A DNA stretch of 64,000 nt from Strigops habroptila. Lineage: Eukaryota; Chordata; Aves; Psittaciformes; Psittacidae. A program made the position numbers and the translations under genes. Shown here in pieces: positions 15,101-23,772 of the stretch. Numbering within the stretch: position 1 is the first letter of the stretch; the number at the start of each line of letters is the position of its first letter. Under the pieces are notes generated by a model. It searched no databases. It saw only the letters and a list, made by a program, of their open reading frames with translations, and was not told the DNA's origin. The stretch spans positions 223,569-287,568 of the forward strand of contig NC_044297.2 of NCBI RefSeq assembly GCF_004027225.2. The letters are read 5' to 3'.

Positions 15101-18100
15101 GTCATCTACCTGTGGTCAAAGCTCTCTGGACAGCTGCCCTGAAGCAAGCAGGTTGCTCAGGGTCCTGGGGAGCAGCATGGGCTGTGCCGAGCATCACCAG
15201 CAGCCAGCCCTGCATCAGAGCTGGCAGAGCAGGGGCAGGAAGAGGGTGTCTCTGCTCCCTTGGGAAGTGGTCCCAGGAGCAAGCAGCCCTCCAGTGCTGA
15301 TCCTCGCAACCTCGTCTGCTCCTCCCGCAGGAGGATGCTATTACTTGCTTATCAGCCTCAGGAAACTTGCATTCAGCTGAAGGCCTGAACACAGGAAAAA
15401 AGCTAAACCAGCTTGTTTTGTTTTTTAATCTTTTCTACTTTAAAGAAGCACCCAAGCACCCTCTGCAGTTTAAACCACCAGTGTCTGCACAGAGGAAGGG
15501 AATTCACTTTGCTCAGCCAGGACAGTTGTGCTGGCTGGCGCTCTCATAGCTTTGATGACAACAGCAAAGAAACTCCAGCCCTTCCCTGGCTGAAGGTCTC
15601 TCCCTCACCAGCCACAAGCAGCACAGGGAGGAGCTACAGTCCCTGCCCTATGCAGGGGACAGATAAGCCACAGCCGGGTCTGACCCTACACCTAGAAGGA
15701 TGGAGGCCAGTGCTTATCAAGGACAAGGGTGTCACACTCCACTGCTGCTTCAGTGTCACACCAGAGCACAGGACCGGGGCCAGCCACAACCCTGATCCCA
15801 TAATAGCAGCTCAGTGTCCCAGGGGGGACAGGGTGAGCCATGGAGAAGTGCAGAGAGGAGGACAGGGTTCTTGGTAGGAGGAAGGGATCTTGGTAAAGGG
15901 ATCTTGGAGGAGGAAGAGATCTTGGTAAAGGTCACTGGAACAAGGAGGGATACACCCAGGAGAGATGAGTTAAGGACGAGGGCTAAGTGCATCAGGGAGC
16001 AACACCAAAGTCCATGCCAACTCAGGTATCAACCCCAATAGAAGTTTTGGGACCTGGAGCTGGATTTTGTGGGATCAGAATGGTCTGGGTTGGAAGCAGT
16101 CTTCAAAGATCACCTAGTGCAATCTCCCTGGTCCAACATCTTTTCTGACAAGCAGGATGCAAGCTTGATTTTGTTTATAAAGCAGCCCAGAGGACTCGCT
16201 TTTTACATTACTAGTGTCAGCTTCACTTCCTGGCGATGATGAGACCCCATTTCATTTTCACACTGGTTTTCCTGCTGTCAAAAACCATTCCCAGCAGCAC
16301 TGGAGTCAAAAATATTAATGTCAACTCCTGCACTGTTCTCTAAGCACTTAAAATCACTTCAATGGATGCTGATTTCCAGAGGTGACTAATACATATTTGC
16401 AGTTCTTCACCATAACCATAACCATTGGACCAGGGCCCTGGTGAGGTGGTGGGAGCTCCACCCTTGGAGGTGCTCAAAACCCTGAGTGAGCTGGTCTAGC
16501 CACAAAGCTGGATGCTGCCTCCGAGCCAGCCATGCCAGGGCAGAGGCTCCAGAGGTTCCTTCCAACTGAAATTCTCCTCCAGCTTCTTCAGCCAAGCATG
16601 CATGAGGAGTCCTATACAGCACTGCACGCACTGTCTACCTATAGACAAGCTGATGAAGCTACATGGGCTACATTAGAGAAGGTGACAAGACCAGAAGAGG
16701 TCCCAGAGGTGTGGCCCCACGACCCAAATCCACTTCCCAGCCAGCTGCCCCAGTTATTCTTGATATTTACCCTCACATCTGCTCAGAGCAACATTCAAGA
16801 CTGAGCCAGGTCCATACGTCAAAGAGCCGGTATCAGACATTGGAGACTCTTTGCCAAAGACACAGCTGTGCCTGGCACCGAGACACGACTGGTGTAACCC
16901 TCTCAACAGCACTTAGATTCCTGGCTTTTAATTCAATATCCTGCCTCTGAAAGTTGGGGTTGCCCCACCTGCATGTACTTGGGTAGCTTTCAAGTCACTA
17001 TTTGACAAAGGGCACAACCCAAACCAACATGCTTTGTGTTTTCCAAGTTTGTATTGCTTGGCTCAGCTACCCATTCACCTCGAAAGAAGCATAAAGTCAA
17101 CACTTTGTGAAAATCCGGCTTTGATCCTACCTTAAGACCTTTACAGCACCCCACAGGCTGTGCATTTTGGATGCATGGGATCAGTGCCATCAAAAACACA
17201 TTCAATGCTGATGCAAGCATTGAGGCATGAGATTCCTTACTCAGCCCCGACTGTTCATTTAACTATTGTGTCCTGTACATACTGCTCATGTGCTACTGAA
17301 CAGAGAAAATCCCTGCTCTACATCAGGACATGTATGAAACTGTCTTAAAAATCCCCTGGGTAATGCTGAGACTTAGTCACTGGAGGAACATTTTCCTTGT
17401 GAAACACTGGGGATGGGGAAAAAACCAGTCAGGTTTCAGAAACCTTCCTCCCGGCTGAGCCCTCACCTGTGGACTCGAGGCCAAAGAGCCTTCACCTCAC
17501 TGGAGGAGCTACAGTAACTCAGATCAAGAGAGACCTCTGCGCATACTGCCCATGGTCAGGTTGGCTTTGCAGTGTTAAGTTCAGGAGCAACTGACAGGAA
17601 TCCCTCTGCAGCCCCCTCCCCAGGCTGCAGATCAGCCATCCGGCTTTATGTGCACAAGCTCAAAGTCAAGCTTAGCTACAGCCCATCCACCCCAACATAT
17701 AACAGCGCCCATGCTTGAAACACAAAATCAACCAATGGAGATGTGGAAAATATACTCCCTGTCTCCCCCCGCCAGAATAAACCCTCCTGATGAGCCAGCA
17801 GAGCTGGAAGAAATGAAGCATCAGCAGCTTGTTAAAGGTAGATTCCTAGGAGAAGCCATTCCTTGTATCCACTTGCAATCCAGGATGCTGCCTGCGTTCC
17901 ACAAGCCCACGGCATTCCCTCTTGAACAGAGACACTCCTCTTGGCTCTTGCTCAAGGCATCACTGATGTTTCTTCCGGGCAAAGCGAGGCAGAAGGATGA
18001 TCCACAAACCATCCGGCCCCTCCGGTTGAATTCAATCCTCCTTGGGACACGTGCACTTACCTGACCCCACTGCTCAGACACACAGAGAGAGAAGCGAAGG

Positions 18101-18349
18101 CAAGATCCTGGCGAGGTGGCTCCTTACCTTATGTACACTTTTGGGATTTTCCAGCCAAGCATAATACATTTCCTCCACGTAGTTTGAACTAGTCCCACTC
18201 AAAAAAGGCTCGGCAGCCACCGGTGCGCTGTAGCACCGGATCTGTTGAAACGTCCTGGGTGCTGCCAGCCTGTGTTGGGAAATTGTCTTTACAGTCTGCG
18301 AGGCCGTCAATGGCCTCAGCTTTGCCACACAAGTCCTTAAGTTAAGCAT
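171..18349 (-). CDS. OGDH: OGDH, 2-oxoglutarate dehydrogenase E1, N-terminal coding exons (gene runs off the left edge)
   Basis: E1 subunit of the mitochondrial 2-oxoglutarate dehydrogenase complex, a thiamine-diphosphate enzyme that decarboxylates 2-oxoglutarate in the TCA cycle. Coding exons in transcript order: 18128-18349 (74 codons, start ATG at 18349, exon extends to an acceptor at 18376), 10781-10969 (63 codons), then either 6785-6887 or 7017-7107, then 171-286. Every junction has AG/GT signals and the phases agree. The first exon encodes a basic, Ser/Thr-rich, acid-free mitochondrial presequence ending near [15 protein letters not shown]; then come [49 protein letters not shown] and [20 protein letters not shown]. 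These match vertebrate OGDH almost residue for residue, which favours OGDH over its paralogue OGDHL. About 210 of roughly 1,020 residues are in the window; the thiamine-binding and catalytic parts lie beyond position 1. I saw no breaks. Confidence 0.95.
4775..5275 (+). mobile_element. CR1 LINE, internal ORF2 fragment
   Basis: Plus-strand similarity to the CR1 reverse-transcriptase 3' part: a phrase like CCTCAAGGCCCCATAACGGG, then AATATCTTCATCAATGGCATGGACA-type text, ATGAAGTTCAACAAGGCCAA, GCAGAGAAGGATTTGG and the AGCAGCGTGAGCAGCAGGTC region. It is truncated at both ends and strongly diverged, so old. A GGAT-type microsatellite (about 5039-5088) has grown inside it. Confidence 0.75.
5039..5088. 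repeat. GGAT microsatellite
   Basis: An imperfect GGAT/GATG tandem array of about 50 bp, interrupted by AAGG and GATGAT variants, lying within the CR1 fragment. Confidence 0.85.
6785..6887 (-). CDS. OGDH: OGDH alternative exon 4a (Ca-sensitive type)
   Basis: This 103-bp exon encodes [20 protein letters not shown] followed by [14 protein letters not shown] plus the first base of a Gly codon. The acceptor is TTCATAG and the donor GTGAGGG (minus strand). The LDADLDSS acidic motif is the segment linked in mammals to calcium activation of the complex. It begins in phase 0 and ends in phase 1, exactly like its neighbour at 7017-7107, so either can join the flanking exons. Confidence 0.93.
7017..7107 (-). 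CDS. OGDH: OGDH alternative exon 4b (variant without the acidic motif)
   Basis: This 91-bp exon encodes [20 protein letters not shown] followed by [10 protein letters not shown] plus the first base of a Gly codon. The acceptor is TTCCAG and the donor GTGAGAA. It is a diverged duplicate of exon 4a: the shared core is RGHH-A-LDPLGI, and the LDADLDSS motif is replaced. It lies upstream of 4a in transcript order, with only 129 bp between them. A corresponding exon is known in mammalian OGDH isoforms. Including both exons would shift the frame, so they must be alternatives. Confidence 0.9.
7108..10780 (-). other. OGDH intron between exons 3 and 4b
   Basis: A 3.7-kb intron. It contains an old CR1 open-reading-frame fragment at about 8655-9420. 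I recognise nothing else. Confidence 0.8.
8655..9420 (+). mobile_element. CR1 LINE, ORF2 endonuclease-side fragment
   Basis: Plus-strand text typical of the upstream part of CR1 ORF2: GGGGACTTCAACCACC, then CAATCCAGGAAACTACTAGA, GACAACTTCCTAGCAGAGAT, an AGCCTAGGCTGCAGCGATCA-like phrase and a run of lysine- and glutamate-rich decayed sequence. It is old and much decayed, and has no 3' tail. Confidence 0.7.
11826..12297 (+). mobile_element. CR1 LINE 3' end, subfamily A
   Basis: 5'-truncated CR1 copy with the shared phrases AGTCTGGAGAAGAGAAGGCT, GGCCTCAAGCTGCACCAGGG and a terminal TTTTCCAACCGAGTTGATTC. It is very similar to copies at 14.5, 26.2, 54.6 and 61.6 kb. Confidence 0.92.
14531..15030 (-). 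mobile_element. CR1 LINE 3' end, subfamily A
   Basis: Reverse-orientation copy beginning (plus strand) with CATAGAATCACGGAATCAAC, the complement of the CR1 octamer tail. The body matches the 11.8-kb copy closely. Confidence 0.92.
16070..16160 (-). mobile_element. CR1 LINE remnant
   Basis: A short decayed CR1 3' end (GGTCTGGGTTGGAAGCAGTC, then TCAAAGATCACCTAGTGCAA). A second remnant in plus orientation may lie at 16440-16585 (TTGGAGGTGCTCAAAACCCT to TTCCTTCCAACTGAAATTCT). Confidence 0.5.
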
Positions 18350-18851
18350 GTTTGTCCTGTCACTTCACACAAGCTCCTGTTGGGAGAGAAGGGAAAAGCG
18401 GGTTAGAAATGAGTGCAGGAGAGCACAGAGCAGAGATCAACCCCTCCGCCCCCCCCATCAGCCCTGAGCACGGCAAACTGAGCCTAGGATCAGTCTTTAA
18501 TTCAGATTAACCCATCCACCCCATTCCAGGGATGGGAAACACATGTTTTGGCCAAGGTGCCGGGCACGGCGGCACCGCTCCCCCATCGCTGGCGGTACGG
18601 CCCTGGCACCCCCGGCACGACAGGGAAAAGCAGATTTGTTTGGCGGGAACGCAGCACCGGCCTCAACCAGGCCACCGGACATCAGAACCACAAAAGCCTT
18701 TTTGTATCAGCACCTGCATAAGGCATCCCTGATGGTGAAACGCAGCCTGGATTAACAGTGAAAGTTACCAGATTCCCCCAGTGCTTTCCTCTTTAGTTTC
18801 TAACCAACGACATCTATCCCTTTTCCAATGATAAATTCATAAAGTATTATC

Positions 18852-19130
18852 ATAGAATCACAGAATCACAGAAGGGTTTGGGTTGGAAGGGACCTTAAAG
18901 CTCATCCAGCTCCAACCCCTGCCACGGGCAGGGACACCTTCCACTAGAGCAGGTTGCTCCAAGCCCCTGTGTCCAACCTGGCCTTGAACACTGCCAGGGA
19001 TGGGGCAGCCACAGCTTCTCTGGGAACCCTGTGCCAGTGTCCCACCACCCTCACAGGGAAGAGCTTCTGCCTCAGAGCTCATCTCAGTCTCCATTCAGTG
19101 AGTTTAAACCCAGTCCCTCATTAGTCTGGA
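18852..19130 (-). mobile_element. CR1 LINE 3' end, subfamily B
   Basis: Starts with CATAGAATCACAGAATCACA, then GGGTTGGAAGGGACCTTAAA and CTTCCACTAGAGCAGGTTGC. It is 5'-truncated near GTTTAAACCCAGTCCC. Same subfamily as the copies at 34.4, 50.2, 51.7, 52.9 and 59.6 kb. Confidence 0.9.
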
Positions 19131-19265
19131 TGCCCACCTCAGACCTTTGGAGGCTACAGGACAGCAGTGCTCCATGGTGTGCTTGCTCCAAAGGCTTTGG
19201 TGCAAGGAAAGGAGCATGCCAACTCATATTCTGCTGCTTCCATCCTCCTATATATTCCATCCTTC

Positions 19266-19310
19266 CTGCTATATTAATACTCTGTTAGTAACAGAGTATT
19301 AATATAGCAG
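19266..19310. repeat. Perfect 45-bp palindrome (22-bp arms, single central G)
   Basis: The left arm (19266-19287, begins CTGCTATATTAATAC) is the exact reverse complement of the right arm (19289-19310). It is AT-rich and lies between CR1 fragments of opposite orientation in OGDH intron 1. Confidence 0.95.
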
Positions 19311-19375
19311 TAAGCATATCAAAAGTACCCCCCTTTTTCTTGTTGCCTTCTAAGGAAGCATTTGGGAACAAATGC

Positions 19376-19614
19376 TTAAACTTGAACAGGGGAAGTTCAG
19401 GTTAGATATAGGGAAGAAATTCTTTACTATGAGGGTGCTGAGGCGCCGGCACAGGTTGCCCAAAGAAGTGGTGAATGCTCCATCCCTGGCAGTGCTCAAG
19501 GCCAGGTCGGGCAGAGCCCTGGGTGACACAGTCTAGTATGTGGTGTCCCTGCCTGTGGCAGGGGGGTTGGAACTAATGATCTTAAGGTCCTTTCCAACCC
19601 AAATAATTCTGATT
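19376..19614 (+). mobile_element. CR1 LINE 3' end, older subfamily C
   Basis: Plus orientation: AGATATAGGGAAGAAATTCT, then the TTACTATGAGGGTGCTGAGG region, CATCCCTGGCAGTGCTCAAG and TCCTTTCCAACCCAAATAAT. It is followed at 19615-19652 by what looks like a short minus-orientation CR1 scrap (TTGTCCTATGACTACAGTCC), suggesting nested insertion. Confidence 0.85.
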
Positions 19615-21385
19615 CCCCCTTGTCCTATGACTACAGTCCCTGATGAAGAAAATAAATTCTTTGGTTTCTTTTGATTTCTTAATTCTTTCTCCGAGAATCC
19701 TCTTCTCCTTTGTTTTAAACAGGAAAATCCACTCCACTCTGCTTGGCCAAGGCTTTCTTTCCAACGGTTTGTGTTACATGCACCAGGATGAAGCTGGGAA
19801 GAAACTGTCTACGGGGAGGACCCCTTGCAAAACAGAGCTACAGTGGTGCAAAGCACTTGGGTTGTGGGCTCCGGGACAGACCACTTCATCGCTTCTCCTT
19901 AAAAGCTCAGACCCAAGAAGGCCAACACAGTTAAAAGACCCAGAAAGGGGCCCTCCCTTGCCCAAAGAACCCACAAACGCAACCTGGAGCCAGCATGGGA
20001 CCTCTCAAAGTTTGCCCAGCAACATCCACCATGCAGCTCTTGGTAGGGGTCAGCCACGCTCCTCATCCAACCGACAGCCACAGCCCAAGGGAAAGAGCTG
20101 GAGGAAGATCATCTTGGGGGAAGCGCCAGCACTTGGAGCCAGCTCTTCTTGGAGCTGCCCTTTCCACCCAGCTCCTCCCATAAGAGGCAGGACCTGAGCT
20201 GGAGATGACCCAACTGGCCAGTTTCCATATCCCCGACCAGTTTAATGAGCAGCAGCCCAATGTCAAAGCAGCCATCATGCGTTCACCAGATTAAAGTGAA
20301 GTTTCGCAGCAAACTGGAGAAATAAAGCACACCTTTGTGAGCAGCATTCCATCAGCCAGGCTGCCAGATTTGTCCTGCAGAAACTAGTTCTGGCTACTCA
20401 GCATAGCAGCAGCTACACCTCTGGCCTCAAAACACAAGAGTTTGGTCCAAAGAGCCTGAGGAAGACCTGAGATCACTTTAATTCACCCAAAGTGCTTTAC
20501 AGATTTACCCACGGGAAAAAGGGAAGAGTGCTCATGCTTTCCACCCGGCTTGCTCACTCCTGCCCGCAGTCAAACCAGAACTGTAACAGGCAGGAGACAG
20601 CCGGCTGGTGCAAGACAGCAAGTGTGGCAATACAGATGTTTTCCCAGCTTTCCCTCCGCAGATTAAGCTGCAAAACACACGCAGGTATATTATAGAGCTA
20701 ACCAAACCAGGTCCCAGCGCACAGGCACAAAAGCTTTAGGACAAAAGTGCTGGCGGTGACTCCAGCTTTGGTGTCCAGTTTCAGCGCTGCCGCTCAGCGG
20801 CGTCCGGGTGACCTCCCTGGAAAACAGGAGGGGTCGATGCCAGCATTTGGCCCCGAAATGAGCAGAAGCAGCCAGTCTTTGAGGGCTCTCACAGAAACTC
20901 TGGCTTCCCGAAGTGCCGCAGACCAGGGCGAGCTCAGAGCAGGGATACTTCCGAGGTCAATCTTGGTGCACCAAGAGCAAGGACATAGGAAACTGAGTCT
21001 GAGATAACGGAGACACGGGTGACATGAGAGTAAAAAGGTGATGCCCGGAGCTGTAGCTGAAAGGTGGTGAGGAGAGGAAGCCCGGGCCCCAGCAGCAACA
21101 GCCGGACCACAACCCAAACTTTACTGAGAGGCCAAACAGGAACACCCGTAACAAGTTAGCGGCTTGGATGGGCAGGAGCCGTTCGGGCAGATTAAGGCAT
21201 CAAACTTGTCCTCGGGCGGCCGCAATCCCCGATACCCGCCCCCAGCAGCGCTTTTCGGGGGGGGCGGGTTAAACCTAGACCGAACCCAGCGCTGCGGGAA
21301 GCGGCGGAGCCCCCCCCCCCCGGTGCCGGGGGGACCGGGCGGGCGGAGCCGCACGTGCGGGCGCGGGAAGGGGGCGCGGGACCCG

Positions 21386-21386
<1 letters not shown>

Positions 21387-21459
<73 letters not shown>
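21387..21459. repeat. CA dinucleotide microsatellite, about 36 units
   Basis: Uninterrupted CA repeat in OGDH intron 1, about 360 bp from the donor of the putative first exon. It gives long artefactual poly(Thr-His) and poly(Cys-Val) reading frames. Confidence 0.98.
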
Positions 21460-21462
<3 letters not shown>

Positions 21463-21822
21463 CGCGCGCTCGCCGGACCCGCCCCCCCACTCCACGCCCA
21501 CCAATCAGCGCCCGCCGCCACCACCCGGGCTTCGCGTCCCTCGTCGCCTATAGGAGCGGCGCGAAGGGCAGAGCCGCCTCCCCATTGGCCACCTGCGCTG
21601 CCCTTCTACCCGCGACCCCGCCCCACCACCACTCCCGCTCTCCCCCCCGCCCCGCCCCGCGGCGCCCGGGTGGCGGCACCAAGGACACCGGGGGAGGCGG
21701 CCGCTGCCCCCCGCCCCGCGCGCCCGCCGCCCGCCGCCCCTCTCCCCGCTCCGGTCCTGCCCCGGCCCTGCCCCGCCACACCCCGGCCCTGCCCCGCCGC
21801 CTGGCCCGGCCGCGCTCCTTAC

Positions 21823-21960
21823 CGGCACGTCCGCCCGCCCCGCCCGCGGCCCCGGCTCTGACAGCGGCCCCAACCGCCGGCTGCCGCCCCGCGCCGCCCC
21901 GCCCCGCGCGCTGCGTCACCGCGTCGGCACGCCCCCTGCCACGCCCTCCGCCACGCCCCC
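21823..21960 (-). promoter_or_regulatory. OGDH: Probable noncoding first exon and promoter of OGDH
   Basis: On the minus strand a strong donor (GACGTGCCG, then GTAAGGAG) lies at 21823/21822 inside a dense CpG island spanning about 21,250-22,050. It is the only clear CpG-rich donor upstream of the OGDH start exon, whose acceptor is at 18376. CCAAT-type boxes occur at about 21501 and 21583, downstream of the donor. The upper end of the exon and the transcription start are not visible to me and are set arbitrarily. Confidence 0.5.
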
Positions 21961-22062
21961 GCCGGGCGAGCTGCTGGCGCATGCGCTTTGGGGCGCGGTT
22001 GCCATAGTTACCGCGCGCGGGCCTCGCACCCCGCCTCGGCGCCGCGGGCCGGGCCCCGGTGC

Positions 22063-22470
22063 GGCCGGTAGACCCCGGTATGGCCTGCGGGCCGCGGTAC
22101 GGCCTGAGAACCCCGCTCCGGCCCGTGGTCCCCGGTATGGCTTGGGGACCCTGGTACGGCCTGTGGGCCCCTGTGCAGCCCGGGGAGCTCAGTGTGGCCT
22201 GGGGACCCCAGTGCGGCCTGTGGGCCCCACTGCGGCCGCTGGAGCCCGGTGTGAGCTGGGGAGCCCAGTACGGCCTGTGGGCCCTGCTCCGGCCTGGGGA
22301 CCCCGCTATGGGCTGGGGGTTCCAGTACGGCCTGTGGGCCCTGCTCCGGCCGATGGAGCCCAGTGTGGCCTGGGGAGCCCAGTACGGCCTGTGGGCCCCG
22401 GTCCGGCCGTTGGAGCCCGGTACAGCCTGGGAGCCCTGGTGTGACCCGGGGGCCCCAGTGCACACCAGAG
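22063..22470. repeat. GC-rich minisatellite, about 57-60-bp composite units
   Basis: Seven or so imperfect units. Each carries GTACGGCCTGTGGGCCC or a variant, plus related 18-21-bp subunits (CTCCGGCCTGGGGAC, GGAGCCCAGTGTGGCC). It lies just outside the OGDH CpG island and makes a spurious 356-aa antisense reading frame. The repeat decays after about 22,470 but short related pieces continue to about 22,600. Confidence 0.85.
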
Positions 22471-23766
22471 ACCAGCAGTATGACCCAGGGGCCTCGGGCC
22501 AGCCCAGGGACCCTCGGTATGGCCTGGGGAGCTCAGGACAGGCCGGGAACCCCCACCACGGCATGGGGGACCCCAGCATGGCGCAGGGGAACTCCGGCGT
22601 GCTGGGGCACCCCAGCATGGGGACAGCCGGCCGGCCTCGGCAGAGAGGGGCACAGGCAGGGCCGTGCAGGAGGCACTCATCCTAAAGCCTTTGTGCGCGC
22701 CTGGGTGCCGGCCCCCACTCGGCTCGGCTTTCTAACTGCTTTTTGTTCCTGTTTCAGTCTGTGAGGGGAAGCTCAGGGGTTGTTCTCGGTACCTACAGCC
22801 TGCGAGAGTTGGGTTGGGAGCGGGGCCTGCTGGGGAGTTGTGCGCTTGCTGGCCGTTTCCTGCCGGCTGAGTCACAGCAGCACTAGCCCCGAGCTGCCCG
22901 GGAGCTCAGGGGGTAGGCAGCACTTTGGGGAAGTGAAACAGGTCCCAGGAAAACACCCGAGAGCCCGCAGCAGTGCAAGCCCAGCCACGCACATCCAGCA
23001 TGGCGCAATCACCAGCACGCTGGATGGGCGCATGGCAGAGCGGGTTGTGCTGCGGGGCGGTGGCAAGGAGAGTCCCCAAAGTCACGGAGTCCTCAGAGAC
23101 CGTGGCCTCAAGGTAGTGCAGGTGGGTGCAAGGGACCAGGGGTCAGCGGGGTCCTGACGTTGGGGTGGTGGGACAGGAGGGGTGACGGAGAGAGCTGCAG
23201 TGCTGTGGGCAGCGTAGGAGGAAGCCGTGGGGAAATGGTGGAGCTGCAGCACTTGCGCCACTGGCCCTTCCGGGCAGCGCAGCTCCAGCCCTGACGAGGG
23301 TGGGCGTCATCACAGTGGGACCTGGACGTGGCTGGGGCTGAGGCAATCCCTGCTGGGTCAGCCCAGCCGCTGAGGGCTGGCACACGAGCACTGGCCCCAC
23401 GCATTGACCCCAAACCATTCTCTGCCCCACATACCAGCCCTGGAATGTCACCCCTGCTCTCTGCTCCACACCCCAACCCCAAAGCATCCCCCCATTCTTC
23501 CACACGCACAGCCCCACACTCAGACCCACAGTGCTGTTCGGGGGCAGCTCCCCAGCCCTCTCGGTGTCTCTGGAGGAACTGGGCAAACCCAGGCATTGCG
23601 AAAGGTGGAAACCCCGCTCTGACGGCACTTCCTTCAGAGGCTCTTGAAAACCCAGCGCGCCAACACTGGGCTCAGAGAGCGCCCAACAGGCAGCACAGGC
23701 AGGAGCAGGCAGCCGGGTGCCGCAGCACTCAACAGGTACCAGCAGGTCTCTCCCCGGGTTTCGCAG
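22471..23766. other. Intergenic region between OGDH and IL1B
   Basis: Decayed minisatellite edge, then unique sequence. The IL1B promoter and its expected noncoding first exon should lie here, but I find no clear TATA box or convincing donor. Nothing else was recognised. Confidence 0.6.
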
Positions 23767-23772
23767 TCAGCA

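Larger units (their letters stand above)
10970..18127 (-). other. OGDH intron between exons 2 and 3
   Basis: A 7.2-kb intron. It holds two young-looking CR1 copies in opposite orientation (11826-12297 plus, 14531-15030 minus), weak CR1 remnants at about 16070-16160 and 16440-16585, and a short imperfect repeat of GGATCTTGGTAAAG-like units at about 15864-15935. Confidence 0.75.
18377..21822 (-). other. OGDH intron 1
   Basis: A 3.4-kb intron between the first coding exon and the putative noncoding exon. It contains CR1 fragments of opposite orientation around a perfect palindrome (18.85-19.65 kb) and a long CA repeat (21.39-21.46 kb). No exon was recognised in the remainder. Confidence 0.7.

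Noticed and set aside
15836-15935. Tandem GGATCTTGGTAAAG-like units as a functional array
   Set aside because: Only about three imperfect copies in an intron; most likely a small local duplication.
21121-21861. Frames with long poly(Thr-His) or poly(Cys-Val)
   Set aside because: Direct products of the CA microsatellite.
21548-22618. 356-aa minus-strand open frame, Gly/Pro/Arg-rich with repeated HRPYWAPQ-like units
   Set aside because: It is the translation of the GC-rich minisatellite and the CpG island. There is no family resemblance and no intron-exon logic.
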